NCBI GenBank assembly: GCA_005502805.1
Contig: SCMY01000004.1
Coordinates: 124,001-188,000, forward strand
DNA from: Rhizobiales bacterium 2SD
GTDB taxonomy: Bacteria > Pseudomonadota > Alphaproteobacteria > Rhizobiales > Beijerinckiaceae
Direction: 5' to 3'
Length of the DNA stretch: 64,000 nt
A program made the position numbers and the translations under genes. This document shows positions 1 through 9,103 of the stretch, piece by piece; the stretch's first letter is position 1; every line of letters starts with the position of its first letter. Under the pieces are notes generated by a model, which did no database searches, had not been told where the DNA came from, and saw nothing but the letters and a program-made list of their open reading frames with translations.

Positions 1-434
1 GCCAGCGCCTTGCCGGCCTCGCGCTCGTCCTTGGTCTCGCCGACGCAGACGATCGGCGTCAGCTCCGCCGCCAGAGCCGCCTCGGCCTTGGCCTTCACCA
101 CCGCGTTGCTCTCGCCATGCAGGGTCCGGCGCTCGGAGTGGCCGACGATGACATAGGTCGCGCCGGCATCGACCAGCATCGGCGCCGAGACTTCGCCGGT
201 ATAGGCGCCGTTGGCATGGGCACTGCAATCCTGCCCACCGGTCGCGATGCGCGCGCCGATCAACGACGCGCTCAGCGTGAACAGCAACGTCGCGGGCGGG
301 CAGATCGCAAGATCGACCGAGCGCCGGAGGCCGGCGTCGGCACCCTTCGCGACCTCGGCGGCGATGGCGAGGTCCGCCTTCAGCCCGTTCATCTTCCAGT
401 TGCCCGCCACCAGCGGCTTGATCGCTCGCGTCAC
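1..434 (-). CDS. tpiA: Triosephosphate isomerase, N-terminal part (runs off window)
   Basis: Cytosolic glycolytic enzyme interconverting dihydroxyacetone phosphate and glyceraldehyde 3-phosphate. The visible 144 residues contain the N-terminal AGNWKMNG motif with the substrate-binding Asn and Lys, and the VIVGHSERR segment with the catalytic His. The start is a GTG at 434, chosen because a GGAGAG ribosome binding site lies just upstream and the protein then begins [14 protein letters not shown] as in the family. The C-terminal half, including the catalytic Glu and the phosphate loop, is left of the window. It is divergent from ppiD, a common arrangement in Hyphomicrobiales. Confidence 0.96.
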   Translation of the reverse strand, partial: MTRAIKPLVAGNWKMNGLKADLAIAAEVAKGADAGLRRSVDLAICPPATLLFTLSASLIGARIATGGQDCSAHANGAYTGEVSAPMLVDAGATYVIVGHSERRTLHGESNAVVKAKAEAALAAELTPIVCVGETKDEREAGKAL

Positions 435-509
435 GTCTGCTCTCCAAATCTTGTCCACTGGGCTCTAGCAACGCCGTCACATGATCGCAATCGAGGCTGA
501 CCGCAGCGA

Positions 510-538
510 TTGCCGGAAGGCGCCGCTCTTCCTATAAG
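510..538 (+). promoter_or_regulatory. Probable sigma-70 type promoter of ppiD-trpE
   Basis: TTGCCG at 510-515 and TATAAG at 533-538 are separated by 17 bp and lie in the 149-bp divergent gap between tpiA and ppiD. The predicted transcription start is about 40 nt before the ppiD start. This is inferred from consensus match only. Confidence 0.55.
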
Positions 539-583
539 CGGCGCGCAGCGGCATGGCCGCGAGAGGATCGGGAAGACAAGACC

Positions 584-2491
584 ATGATGATGCAGGGCAT
601 CCGCAAGGCGGGGCAGAGCTTGATCGGCAAGCTCATCATCGCCGTGATGTTCGGCTTCCTGATCATCTCATTCGCGATCTGGGGCATCGGCGACATCTTC
701 CGCGGCTATGGCCGCAACGCCGTCGCCGTCGTCGGCAAGACCGAGATCAGCCTGGAGCAGGTGCGCACCGCCTATCAGAACGAGATCCAGCAGCTGCAGC
801 GCCAGCAGCGCCGCCAGATCAGCCCGGACCTCGCGCGGGCGCTCGGCCTCGACCAGCGCGTGCTCTCGCGCCTCGTCACCGACGCGACGCTGGACCAGAC
901 CGCGACGAAGATGGGCCTCGCCGTCTCCGACGAGACCGTGCGCAACATCCTGTTCAATGATCCGAACCTGAAGAACGCCGCCGGCCAGTTCGAGCCCAGC
1001 CGCTTCAACGAATTGCTGCGCGCCATCGGCATGAGCGAGCAGCAATTCGTGCGCGAGCAGCGCGCCGCGACGATGCGCCAGGAGCTCGCCGAGATGGTGA
1101 TCGGCGCCGTCACGGCGCCAGGGGCGCTGCAGGAACTCGGCCACCGCCTGCGCCATGAGAAGCGCGAGATCGGCTACATCACCTTGCCCGACAGCGCCGC
1201 CGGTGAAATCGCCGCGCCGACCGACGAGGTGCTGCGCAAGTATTTCGACGAGCGCAAGGCCACTTTCCGTGCTCCCGAATACCGCACCGCCAATGTGCTC
1301 GTCCTGACGGCTGCCGATCTCGCCGATCCCGCCAAGGTCAGCGACGCCGACGCCCGCGCCCGCTACGAGCAGGTCAAGACCCAGCGCTTCGGCACGCCCG
1401 AGCGCCGCACCGTCCAGCAGATCGGCTTCCCCTCCATCGAAGAGGCCAAGGCGGCAAAGGCCAGGATCGACGCCGGCGAGACCTTCGAGGCGGTCGCTGC
1501 CAGCCGCAACATCGGCGTAGCTGATCTCGCGCTCGGCACCTTCACCCGCGAGGGGTTGTTCGACCCGGCCGTGCGTGACGCTGCTTTCGCCCTGGCGCAA
1601 GGCGCAGTCAGCGAGCCCGTGCAGGGCGGTTTCGGCATCGTGCTGCTGCGCGTGCCGACGATCGAAGCGGCTCATCTCAAGAGCTTCGAGGAGGTCGCCG
1701 ACGAGGTCCGCCGCGACGTCGCGACCAGCCGCGCCAGCGAGCAGCTGACCGAGCTGCACGACAAGATCGAGGACCAGCGCGCCTCGGCCAAGCCGCTGCC
1801 CGAAATCGCCAAGGAGTTCAATCTCGCGCTCCGCACGTTCGGCCCGGCCGATTCCGGCCTCCGCAAGGCCGATGGCACGCAGGAAACCGCCCTCCCCGGC
1901 GGCGATGCGACGCAGCAGGCGATCTTCCGCTCCGATATCGGCGTCGACAACGAGGCGGTGCGCCTGCCGAACAATGGCGGCTATGTCTGGTACGACGTCA
2001 GCAAGATCGATCCGCCGCGGGAGCGCAATTTCGACGAGGTCAAGGCCGAGGTCGAGAAGCAATGGCGCGCCGACGAGGTCGCCTCGCGCCTCTCGGCCCA
2101 GGCCCGCGAGATCGTGCAGAAGCTCGACGCCGGCGAGAAGCTCGATGCGCTCGCCTTCGCCCAGGGCCTCGCCTTCGAGAACGCCACGCTCGGCCGCCAG
2201 GACCAGAGCGATGCCCTGCCGCGCAACGTCGTCTCGCTGGTCTTCGGCACGCCCGCCGGCAAGGCAGGCTCGGCCGCGGTCGACAATGCCGGCCGGGTCG
2301 TCTTCCAGGTCAAGGAAGCGACGGTGACGCCCTATGTCCGCACCGCCGAGGAAGCCGAGAACTTCGTGCGACTGCTGACCTCGAGCATCAGCGAGGACAT
2401 CCTCGCGCAATATGTCAGCAAGCTGCAGAGCGATCTCGGCGTGCAGGTCAACCAGGCGGCGTTGCGCAACGCCACCGGCGGCCAGAACTGA
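584..2491 (+). CDS. ppiD: Peptidylprolyl isomerase PpiD / SurA N-terminal domain protein
   Basis: Periplasmic folding factor anchored in the inner membrane, 635 residues. After a short cytoplasmic tail (MMMQGIRKAGQS) there is one membrane helix at about residues 17-36, followed by a SurA-like N-terminal chaperone region and a parvulin (PPIC) domain around residues 230-360, then a C-terminal helical part. This is the PpiD layout and usual length. Three consecutive ATG codons occur at 584, 587 and 590, so the exact start is uncertain by two residues. The stop is only 10 nt before trpE, so the two genes are probably co-transcribed, an order widely seen in Hyphomicrobiales although the functions are unrelated. 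Confidence 0.93.
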   Translation: MMMQGIRKAGQSLIGKLIIAVMFGFLIISFAIWGIGDIFRGYGRNAVAVVGKTEISLEQVRTAYQNEIQQLQRQQRRQISPDLARALGLDQRVLSRLVTDATLDQTATKMGLAVSDETVRNILFNDPNLKNAAGQFEPSRFNELLRAIGMSEQQFVREQRAATMRQELAEMVIGAVTAPGALQELGHRLRHEKREIGYITLPDSAAGEIAAPTDEVLRKYFDERKATFRAPEYRTANVLVLTAADLADPAKVSDADARARYEQVKTQRFGTPERRTVQQIGFPSIEEAKAAKARIDAGETFEAVAASRNIGVADLALGTFTREGLFDPAVRDAAFALAQGAVSEPVQGGFGIVLLRVPTIEAAHLKSFEEVADEVRRDVATSRASEQLTELHDKIEDQRASAKPLPEIAKEFNLALRTFGPADSGLRKADGTQETALPGGDATQQAIFRSDIGVDNEAVRLPNNGGYVWYDVSKIDPPRERNFDEVKAEVEKQWRADEVASRLSAQAREIVQKLDAGEKLDALAFAQGLAFENATLGRQDQSDALPRNVVSLVFGTPAGKAGSAAVDNAGRVVFQVKEATVTPYVRTAEEAENFVRLLTSSISEDILAQYVSKLQSDLGVQVNQAALRNATGGQN

Positions 2492-2501
2492 AGCGGGACG
2501 C

Positions 2502-4016
2502 ATGGATCCGGCAGCCGACTTCGCCCGCTTCGCCGCCGCCTACGCCGCCGGCGAGCCGCAATTGCTGACGCTGTCGCTGGTCGGCGATTGCGAGACGCCG
2601 GTCGCCGCCTTCCTCAAGCTGCGCCACGCCTACAATGGGCCGGCGTTCCTGCTCGAGTCGGTCGAGGGCGGCGCGGTTCGCGGCCGCTACTCGATGATCG
2701 GGCTCGATCCCGACCTGATCTGGCGCTGCCATCGCGGTCAGGCTTCGCTGCGCCGTCTCGCTCAGGACGAGGATTTCGTCGCCGATCCGCGCCCGGCATA
2801 CGAGTCACTGCGTGCCTTGCTCGCCGAGAGCGCGATCCCCGATCGCGACGGCCTGCCGCCGATGGCTGCCGGCGTCTTCGGCTATCTCGGCTATGACATG
2901 GTGCGCCTGATGGAGCGCCTGCCGGAGCCGAAGGCGACCGGTCCAGGCGTGCCCGACGCCATCCTGACCCGGCCGACACTGATGGTCGTGTTCGATTCGA
3001 TCCGCGACGAGATTACCGTGGTGACGCCGGTGCGCTCGCAAGCGAACGTCCCGGCCCGCGCCGCCCATGAGCGGGCGCAGGAGCGGCTGGAGGCAGTGGT
3101 GCGGGCACTCGAAGGCCCCCTGCCCGCCGAGGCCGGCATCGACATTGCCGCGATCCCCCATCCGGACTCGACCTCGAACACCAGCGAGGCCGAGTTCCAC
3201 GCCATGGTCGCGCGGGCGCAGGAATATGTCCGCGCCGGCGACGTCTTCCAGGTCGTGCTGTCGCAGCGCTTCGAGGCGCCGTTCGAATTGCCGCCCTTCG
3301 CGCTCTACCGCGCTCTGCGGCGGCTCAATCCGGCGCCCTTCCTCGGCTATCTCGATTTCGAGGCCTTCCAGATCGTCTGCTCCAGCCCCGAGATCCTGGT
3401 CCGGCTGCGCGACGGCAAGGTCACGATCCGGCCGATCGCCGGCACGCGGCCGCGCGGTGCGACGCCGGCGGCCGACGCCGCCCTCGCCGACGAATTGCTG
3501 GCCGATCCCAAGGAGCGGGCCGAGCACCTGATGCTGCTCGATCTCGGCCGCAACGATGTCGGCCGTGTCGCGGAGATCGGCAGCGTCAGCGTCACCGATT
3601 CCTTCTTCATCGAGCGCTACAGCCAGGTGATGCACATCGTCTCGAACGTCGAGGGCCGCATCTCCGGCGAGCACGACGCGCTTTCAGCGCTTGCCGCCGG
3701 CTTCCCGGCCGGCACCGTCTCCGGCGCGCCGAAGGTGCGCGCCATGGAGATCATCGACGAACTCGAGAAGGACGGGCGCGGCGCTTATGGCGGCTGCATC
3801 GGCTATTTCGGCGCCAATGGCGAGATGGACACCTGTATCGTCCTGCGCACCGCCGTCGTCCAGGACGGCCGCATGCAGGTCCAGGCCGGCGCCGGAATCG
3901 TCTACGATTCGAACCCGGCTTCCGAGCAGCTCGAATGCATCAACAAGGCGAAAGCCCTGTTCAAGGCAGCCGAAGAGGCTGTGCGCTTCGCCGCGCGCAG
4001 CCGGCGGGGGCAGTGA
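2502..4016 (+). CDS. trpE: Anthranilate synthase component I
   Basis: Large subunit of anthranilate synthase, converting chorismate to anthranilate with ammonia supplied by TrpG; first step of tryptophan synthesis. The 504-residue protein shows the chorismate-enzyme signature PIAGTRPRG, the HLMLLDLGRNDVGRV segment and the ERYSQVMHIVSNVEG and GTVSGAPKVRAMEI motifs. An N-terminal LLESVEGG element fits the tryptophan feedback site. The ATG at 2502 gives a family-like start (MDPAADFARF); a longer reading begins inside ppiD and is not credible. In related genomes trpG usually lies close by, but here it is nearly 12 kb downstream, separated by accessory genes. Confidence 0.97.
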   Translation: MDPAADFARFAAAYAAGEPQLLTLSLVGDCETPVAAFLKLRHAYNGPAFLLESVEGGAVRGRYSMIGLDPDLIWRCHRGQASLRRLAQDEDFVADPRPAYESLRALLAESAIPDRDGLPPMAAGVFGYLGYDMVRLMERLPEPKATGPGVPDAILTRPTLMVVFDSIRDEITVVTPVRSQANVPARAAHERAQERLEAVVRALEGPLPAEAGIDIAAIPHPDSTSNTSEAEFHAMVARAQEYVRAGDVFQVVLSQRFEAPFELPPFALYRALRRLNPAPFLGYLDFEAFQIVCSSPEILVRLRDGKVTIRPIAGTRPRGATPAADAALADELLADPKERAEHLMLLDLGRNDVGRVAEIGSVSVTDSFFIERYSQVMHIVSNVEGRISGEHDALSALAAGFPAGTVSGAPKVRAMEIIDELEKDGRGAYGGCIGYFGANGEMDTCIVLRTAVVQDGRMQVQAGAGIVYDSNPASEQLECINKAKALFKAAEEAVRFAARSRRGQ

Positions 4017-4234
4017 GCGGGTAGCAATAGCCTGCATACGCGCACCCCAAAGACGCATGTCCGCTCACTTGCGCGGGGTGTTTTGGCCCGCGCATATTGC
4101 CGGTAGTCGAGATCGCCGCTCACTAGCCTCAAGGTTGTCGTGGGCGGCCACTCAGCAATCACAACCGGCCCTGCCCGCTGGCACGAATGCCTGATGCGGA
4201 CAGACAGGGCTCGGTGACAAATGGAGAGGAAACC

Positions 4235-5209
4235 ATGCGTTTGCGCGCAACCATGATCGGCAGCGGTCTTGCCCTGGCGCTTCTGGCCGGGACAGCCGCC
4301 ATCGCCCAGCAGGCCCAGAAGGTGACGGTCGCGGTCACCGCCATCGTCGAGCATCCGGCGCTCGATGCCGCCCGCGACGGCGTCAAGAAGGCGCTGGAGG
4401 AGGCCGGCTACAAGGACGGCACCAACCTGACCTTCCGCTATGAATCGGCGCAGGGTTCCCCGGCCACGGCTGCGCAGATCGCCCAGAAATTCGCCGGCGA
4501 GAACCCGAACGTGATCGTCGCGATCGCGACCCCGTCCGCCCAGGCGATGGTGACGGCGACGCAGACGATCCCGGTGGTCTTCACCGCCGTGACCGACCCG
4601 GTCGCCGCCCAGATCGTCAAGGACAAGCAGGCGCCGGGCGGCAACATCACCGGCATCTCCGACTTCTCGCCGCTGGAGGCCCAGTTCGACCTGATCAAGG
4701 AGCTGGTGCCCTCGGCCAAGAAGATCGGCGTCGTCTTCAATCCCGGCGAGGCCAACAGCGTCGCGCTGCTCAACGCGGTCAAGGCGCTGGCACCGGCCCG
4801 CAGCCTGCAGATCGTCGAAGCTTCGGCCGGCCGCACCGCCGATGTCTCCGCCGCTGCGCAAAGCCTCGTCGGCAAGGTCGACGCGATCTACCTGCCGACC
4901 GACAACACCATCATCTCGGCGCTCGGCACGGTGCTCGCCGTCGGCACCGACAACAAGCTGCCGGTCTTCACCGGCGACACCGAGTCGGTCCAGAAGGGTT
5001 CGGTCGCCTCGATCGGCTTCGACTATTTCCAGGTCGGGGTCGAGACCGGCGCCGTGGTCGTGCGCGTCCTCAAGGGCGAGAAGCCCGGCGCCATCCCGGT
5101 CAAGAACGCCAGCGGCAGCAACCTCGTCATCAACGCCAAGGCGGCCGCCGCCATGGGCGTGACGATCCCGGCGGCCGTGCAGGCTCGCGCCAAGCAGGTG
5201 ATCAACTGA
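4235..5209 (+). CDS. ABC transporter substrate-binding protein, TrpX-like (ABC_sub_bind)
   Basis: Periplasmic binding protein of 324 residues. It begins with a cleavable signal peptide (MRLRATMIGSGLALALLAG, probable cleavage after AIA near residue 24), followed by a type I periplasmic-binding fold typical of the ABC_sub_bind family (VAVTAIVEHPALDAARDG, IPVVFTAVTDP, KIGVVFNPGEAN). The start at 4235 is preceded by GGAGAGGA; an in-frame upstream ATG at 4187 would place non-signal sequence before the signal peptide. It heads a three-gene ABC transporter with the next permease and ATPase. Members of this family next to tryptophan genes in Firmicutes are called TrpX. Its position after trpE is suggestive, but the ligand is unknown. 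Confidence 0.88.
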   Translation: MRLRATMIGSGLALALLAGTAAIAQQAQKVTVAVTAIVEHPALDAARDGVKKALEEAGYKDGTNLTFRYESAQGSPATAAQIAQKFAGENPNVIVAIATPSAQAMVTATQTIPVVFTAVTDPVAAQIVKDKQAPGGNITGISDFSPLEAQFDLIKELVPSAKKIGVVFNPGEANSVALLNAVKALAPARSLQIVEASAGRTADVSAAAQSLVGKVDAIYLPTDNTIISALGTVLAVGTDNKLPVFTGDTESVQKGSVASIGFDYFQVGVETGAVVVRVLKGEKPGAIPVKNASGSNLVINAKAAAAMGVTIPAAVQARAKQVIN

Positions 5210-5286
5210 CCTGACAACGCGGCGGCGTCCCCGCGCCGCCGCACCGGCCGCCTACCCATTCCAGACCAGAACAAGCAGGGCGACCG

Positions 5287-6210
5287 ATGAGTCTCATCGC
5301 CACCCTGGGCGCCATCGAGATCGGACTGGTGTTCGCTCTGGTGGCGCTCGGCGTCTACATCACCTTCCGCGTCCTCGACTTCCCCGACCTGACGGTCGAC
5401 GGCACCTTGCCGCTCGGCGCCGCCGTCGCCGCGGCGATGATTGCGGGCGGGGTCAATCCGGTCTTCGCCACGCTGGCGGCGATCGTCGCCGGCTGCCTTG
5501 CCGGCAGCGTCACCGCCTGGCTCAATATCCGCTTCGCGATCCTGCACCTGCTCGCCGGCATCCTGACGATGACGGCGCTGTTCTCGATCAATCTGCGGGT
5601 GATGGGCGTGCCCAATATCCCGCTGATGAATCGGCCGACGGTGATCGACTTCTTTGCCTGGCTGAACCCGCTGATCGCCATGACCGGACTGCCCGGCCGC
5701 CCGACCTTGCGGGTGCTGGCCCTACTGATCATCGTCCTGGTGATCGGCGCCCTGCTCGCCCGCTTCCTCAAGACCGAATTCGGCCTTGCGATGCGCGCGA
5801 CCGGCGCCAATCCGCGCATGGCGCGGGCGCAGGGCATCCGCACCGACATGCATGTCTATGTCGGCGTCGCCCTCTCGAATGGCCTCGTCGCTTTGGCCGG
5901 CGCGCTGTTCGCGCAGACGGCGGGCTTCGCCGATGTCAGCATCGGCACCGGCACGATCATCGCCGGCCTCGCCGCCGTCATCCTCGGCGAGACCATCTTC
6001 CGCACCAAGTCGATCGTCGTCGCGATCTTCTCCTGCCTGATCGGCGCCATCGCCTACCGGCTCGCCATCGCGCTTGCGCTCAACGCCGGCTGGCTCGGCT
6101 TGCGCGCCTCCGACCTCAATCTCGTCACGGCTGTGTTGGTCGGCATCGCGCTGATGCTGCCTGGTGTCGCCAATCCGCTGCGCAGCCTGTTCAAGCGGAG
6201 CGCGCCATGA
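5287..6210 (+). CDS. ABC transporter permease (BPD_transp_2 family)
   Basis: Inner-membrane permease of 307 residues with about eight to ten hydrophobic helices, in the branched-chain amino acid type permease family. Conserved permease features include GAAVAAAMIAGG near the N terminus, the cytoplasmic coupling region FGLAMRATGANPRMARAQGI, and LAALVILGE-like helices (AGLAAVILGETIF). It follows the binding protein by 77 bp and overlaps the ATPase gene by 4 bp (ATGA), so the three form one transporter operon. Together they match the TrpXYZ-like three-component systems; the transported compound cannot be read from the sequence. Confidence 0.9.
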   Translation: MSLIATLGAIEIGLVFALVALGVYITFRVLDFPDLTVDGTLPLGAAVAAAMIAGGVNPVFATLAAIVAGCLAGSVTAWLNIRFAILHLLAGILTMTALFSINLRVMGVPNIPLMNRPTVIDFFAWLNPLIAMTGLPGRPTLRVLALLIIVLVIGALLARFLKTEFGLAMRATGANPRMARAQGIRTDMHVYVGVALSNGLVALAGALFAQTAGFADVSIGTGTIIAGLAAVILGETIFRTKSIVVAIFSCLIGAIAYRLAIALALNAGWLGLRASDLNLVTAVLVGIALMLPGVANPLRSLFKRSAP

Positions 6211-7001
6211 TCAGCGTCCGGGACGTCCATGTCACCTTTGGGCGCGGCACGCCGCTGGAGAACCGGGCGCTGCGCGGTCTCGACCTCAGCGTGGCCGATG
6301 GCGAGTTCATCACCGTCATCGGCTCGAACGGCGCCGGCAAGTCGACGCTGCTCAATGTCCTCAGCGGCGATGCCCGGGCCGAGCGCGGCACGGTCGAGGT
6401 CGACGGCATCGATGTGACGCGCTGGCCGACGCCGAAGCGCGCCAGCCTGATCGCCCGCGTCTTCCAGGACCCGATGGCCGGCACCTGCGAACGCCTGACG
6501 ATCGAGGAGAACATGGCGCTGGCCCAGGCGCGCGGTCGCGCCCGTGGCCTCGGCGCCGCGCTCGACAAACCGCGTCGCGCCCTGTTCCGCGACAAGCTGG
6601 CGATGCTCGGCCTCGGCCTGGAGAACCGCCTCGGCGATTCGATGGGCCTGCTCTCGGGCGGCCAGCGCCAGGCAGTCAGCCTGCTGATGTCGACGCTGGC
6701 GGGTACCAAGACCCTGCTGCTCGACGAGCACACCGCCGCGCTCGACCCACGAACCGCCGCCTTCGTGCTCGACCTGACCCGGCGCATCGTCGACGAGCAG
6801 AAGCTGACCGCGCTGATGGTGACCCATTCGATGCGCGACGCGCTCGACCATGGCAGCCGCACCGTGATGCTGCATGAGGGCAAGGTCGTCTTCGACATCG
6901 CCGGCGAGCGCCGCAAGGCGATGGACGTGCCCGACCTGTTGCGCCTGTTCAAGCAGGTGCGCGGCGAGGAGCTCTCCGACGACAGTCTGCTGCTGAGCTG
7001 A
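6207..7001 (+). CDS. ABC transporter ATP-binding protein
   Basis: Cytoplasmic ATPase of 264 residues that powers the preceding permease. Walker A is GSNGAGKSTLL (about residues 38-48), the ABC signature is LLSGGQRQAVSL, Walker B is TLLLDEH and the switch His is in MVTHSMRDAL. The Q-loop reads VFQDPMAGTC. The start codon overlaps the permease stop (ATGA), indicating translational coupling. Typical TrpZ-like ATPases have this length. The downstream neighbour is convergent, so this is the last gene of the operon. Confidence 0.93.
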   Translation: MISVRDVHVTFGRGTPLENRALRGLDLSVADGEFITVIGSNGAGKSTLLNVLSGDARAERGTVEVDGIDVTRWPTPKRASLIARVFQDPMAGTCERLTIEENMALAQARGRARGLGAALDKPRRALFRDKLAMLGLGLENRLGDSMGLLSGGQRQAVSLLMSTLAGTKTLLLDEHTAALDPRTAAFVLDLTRRIVDEQKLTALMVTHSMRDALDHGSRTVMLHEGKVVFDIAGERRKAMDVPDLLRLFKQVRGEELSDDSLLLS

Positions 7002-7090
7002 GCTGAGACTTCACGCGCAAATCGGATCGGAGCGCTGACAGCGCGACAACTCAGGCTGGATATTGGTGATCTGCCCGATCGCCGTCGGCG

Positions 7091-7909
7091 TTACTCGTTG
7101 ACGGCAACGATCTTGCCGCCGCGCCGTGCGTAAAGCCGATTCGACAACAGTGAAAAGCCCTCTTTCACCGTGACATCGATCAGACGCCTCGCGATGGCTT
7201 TGCCATCCGGGGTGTCATCGAACACGAAGAGCTGGTCTCGCCGAGGCACGGCAATCAGCACATCGCTTGGGAATCGGGGCTTGATCGACGTCCAGAATTC
7301 TTCGAGGAGGACGAGGCTGGGAGACAGCGTCGTATTGCCTTCGACATAGTAGAGTTGACCAACTCCGAAGGCATCCTCGGCGACGATCTTGTCCAGCCAT
7401 TGACGAGCGTTTGCGCGCGCCTCGCTCTTGATGTCGTTGATAGGTTTGTCTGGAAAATCGTCGAGCTTGACCGGGGTGAGCGAGTCCGGCCGATCGACCA
7501 TATAGGCGATGCGAAGGTCGCCGACATAAGGTTCTGAAAGCAGATTCGACATCATCTTGCCGATCTCGGCGATGTAACTCTCGCTCCGCAAAACCAGAAC
7601 GAACGAGCCCGCGCCCTGTGCGAACTGGGTGAGCCCGCGGATATGTTGGCCAATCGTTGTATCCGGATCGTCATCGGGATAGGCGCGCAAACGATTGAAG
7701 AGGTCAGTGAGGTCGCTGTCGACCGCAGTGCCACCAACCTTGAAGGAGAGCTTCTCCGTGGCCGTGCGATCCGGTGTTACATCGGTGACACTAGGAGTCT
7801 GACGCAGAATCCCGATGATGTGGTCCCGCAGTTCTGCCATCGTGCGAAGCGGGCGTGGCACCGCGTCGGCCTTGCCAACCCATCCGACAAGCGTTGTCAG
7901 CAACGACAT
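7091..7909 (-). CDS. DUF1444 (YtpQ-like) family protein
   Basis: Predicted cytoplasmic protein of 272 residues of unknown function. The C-terminal half resembles DUF1444/YtpQ proteins: LDKIVAEDAFGVGQLYYVEG corresponds to the family's VKEDTVAGNYFYF-type segment, followed by SDVLIAVPRRDQLFVFDD and a terminal SLLSNRLYARRGGKIVAV. The start at 7909 was chosen because GGAGGAAGG lies just upstream; a longer reading from 8026 lacks a good ribosome binding site and adds basic low-complexity sequence. It stands alone, convergent with the ABC transporter. The family assignment is from recalled motif similarity and should be checked by profile search. Confidence 0.6.
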   Translation of the reverse strand: MSLLTTLVGWVGKADAVPRPLRTMAELRDHIIGILRQTPSVTDVTPDRTATEKLSFKVGGTAVDSDLTDLFNRLRAYPDDDPDTTIGQHIRGLTQFAQGAGSFVLVLRSESYIAEIGKMMSNLLSEPYVGDLRIAYMVDRPDSLTPVKLDDFPDKPINDIKSEARANARQWLDKIVAEDAFGVGQLYYVEGNTTLSPSLVLLEEFWTSIKPRFPSDVLIAVPRRDQLFVFDDTPDGKAIARRLIDVTVKEGFSLLSNRLYARRGGKIVAVNE

Positions 7910-8078
7910 TGCGATCACCTTCCTCCGCGCGAAGCGTCTCATTGACCGCTTTCCTCGCCCCGTCGCCGCGATGGTAGGACTACACGATGCAACCGGTACG
8001 TGCGCATCCTTCCTGAGGGAAATCAAGCGTCACTGCATCACACACCCGAGGTGGCGAAGATCGGTTGCGGCGGTAAAC

Positions 8079-8996
8079 TCAGCGCGCGACAATTCGTACG
8101 TTCCGCGCCAGGAAATCGATGAAGGCGCGCATCCGGGCCGGCACGAAGCCGCCCTGCCCGAGATAGACGGCGTGAATGACCTCGATGTCGCCGGGATTGA
8201 AGTCGTCGAGCACCGTGACGAGCCGGCCTGCGGCGATCTCGGCCTCGACATGGAAGCGCCCGAGCCGAGCGAGCCCGATGCCGGCGACGGCGAGCTGGCG
8301 CGCGATCTCGCCATCGCCGACCTGGGTGTTGCCGACCGCGGCGATCGCGATCAGTGCGCCGTCGACGCGGAAGGGCCAGCCCTCGACCGACCTAGCGAAG
8401 TTGAAGCCGATCAGATTGTGCTTCGCGAGATCGGCCGGTGTCTTTGGTTCGCCATGGCGCGCGAGATAATCCGGCGAGGCGACTACGGCGACGGCGCTCT
8501 CGCCGATCTTGCGCGCCATCAGCTGGTTGCCGCGCAAGGGGCCGGGCGCGACGCGGATCGCGATGTCGGCCCGCTCCTCGATCAGGTCGACGACCTGGTC
8601 GGTGAAGACGAGATCGATCGAGAGCTCGGGATGCTCTGCCAGGAACGCCGGCACCAGCGGCAGCAGAACTTGATTGCCGAAGGCGACATTGGCGTTGACC
8701 CGCACCCGTCCGCGCGGCGCGCGACCCGCCGCCGCCTCGCATTCCGCCTCGGCGATGTCGGAGAGGATGGTGACGCAGCGCTGATGGAAGGCCTGCCCCT
8801 CCGCCGTCAGTTGCAGCTTGCGCGTCGAGCGGTTGATCAGCCGCGCTCCGAGCCTGGCCTCCAGCCGCGTGACCAGCTTGCTCACAGCCGACGGCGTCAT
8901 GCCGAAGAGCTTGGCCGCGGCGGAAAAACCGCCACGCTCGACCACGGCCGCGAACACTTCCATCTCGCCGGAGCGGTTACTAAGCAGCGTTGCCAT
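8079..8996 (-). CDS. LysR-family transcriptional regulator
   Basis: DNA-binding regulator of 305 residues. The N-terminal winged helix-turn-helix is clear (FAAVVERGGFSAAAKLFGM then TPSAVSKLVTRLEARLGARL, residues about 14-52), followed by a LysR substrate-binding domain (GRVRVNANVAFGNQVLLPLV onward). It is divergent from an MFS exporter and an aldo-keto reductase, with a 107-bp gap between the start codons. That is the classic layout for a LysR protein controlling its neighbours and itself. The gap contains a short inverted repeat TCAC-AA-GTGA at 9009-9018 that could be part of an operator, but this is weak. The inducer is unknown. Confidence 0.92.
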   Translation of the reverse strand: MATLLSNRSGEMEVFAAVVERGGFSAAAKLFGMTPSAVSKLVTRLEARLGARLINRSTRKLQLTAEGQAFHQRCVTILSDIAEAECEAAAGRAPRGRVRVNANVAFGNQVLLPLVPAFLAEHPELSIDLVFTDQVVDLIEERADIAIRVAPGPLRGNQLMARKIGESAVAVVASPDYLARHGEPKTPADLAKHNLIGFNFARSVEGWPFRVDGALIAIAAVGNTQVGDGEIARQLAVAGIGLARLGRFHVEAEIAAGRLVTVLDDFNPGDIEVIHAVYLGQGGFVPARMRAFIDFLARNVRIVAR

Positions 8997-9103
8997 GGTG
9001 AACTCAAGTCACAAGTGATGTTACGAGCGGCATCCTAGTTCAAACCGCTGCATTGCACCATCTGGCTGGGCATCATTCCCTTTCGCCTGGCGCGGAGCGT
9101 CCC

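Noticed and set aside
668..2503. 611-codon minus-strand open frame opposite ppiD
   Set aside because: High-GC codon bias creates long antisense frames. The plus-strand protein has clear PpiD domains; the antisense product has no recognisable motif.
4017..4084. CACCCC / GGGGTG inverted repeat followed by TTTT after trpE, as a terminator
   Set aside because: The arms are only 6 bp with a 26-nt loop, too weak to support a terminator call.
9009..9018. TCAC-AA-GTGA as the LysR operator
   Set aside because: Too short to separate from chance and does not match a clear T-N11-A site; kept only as a remark under the LysR gene.
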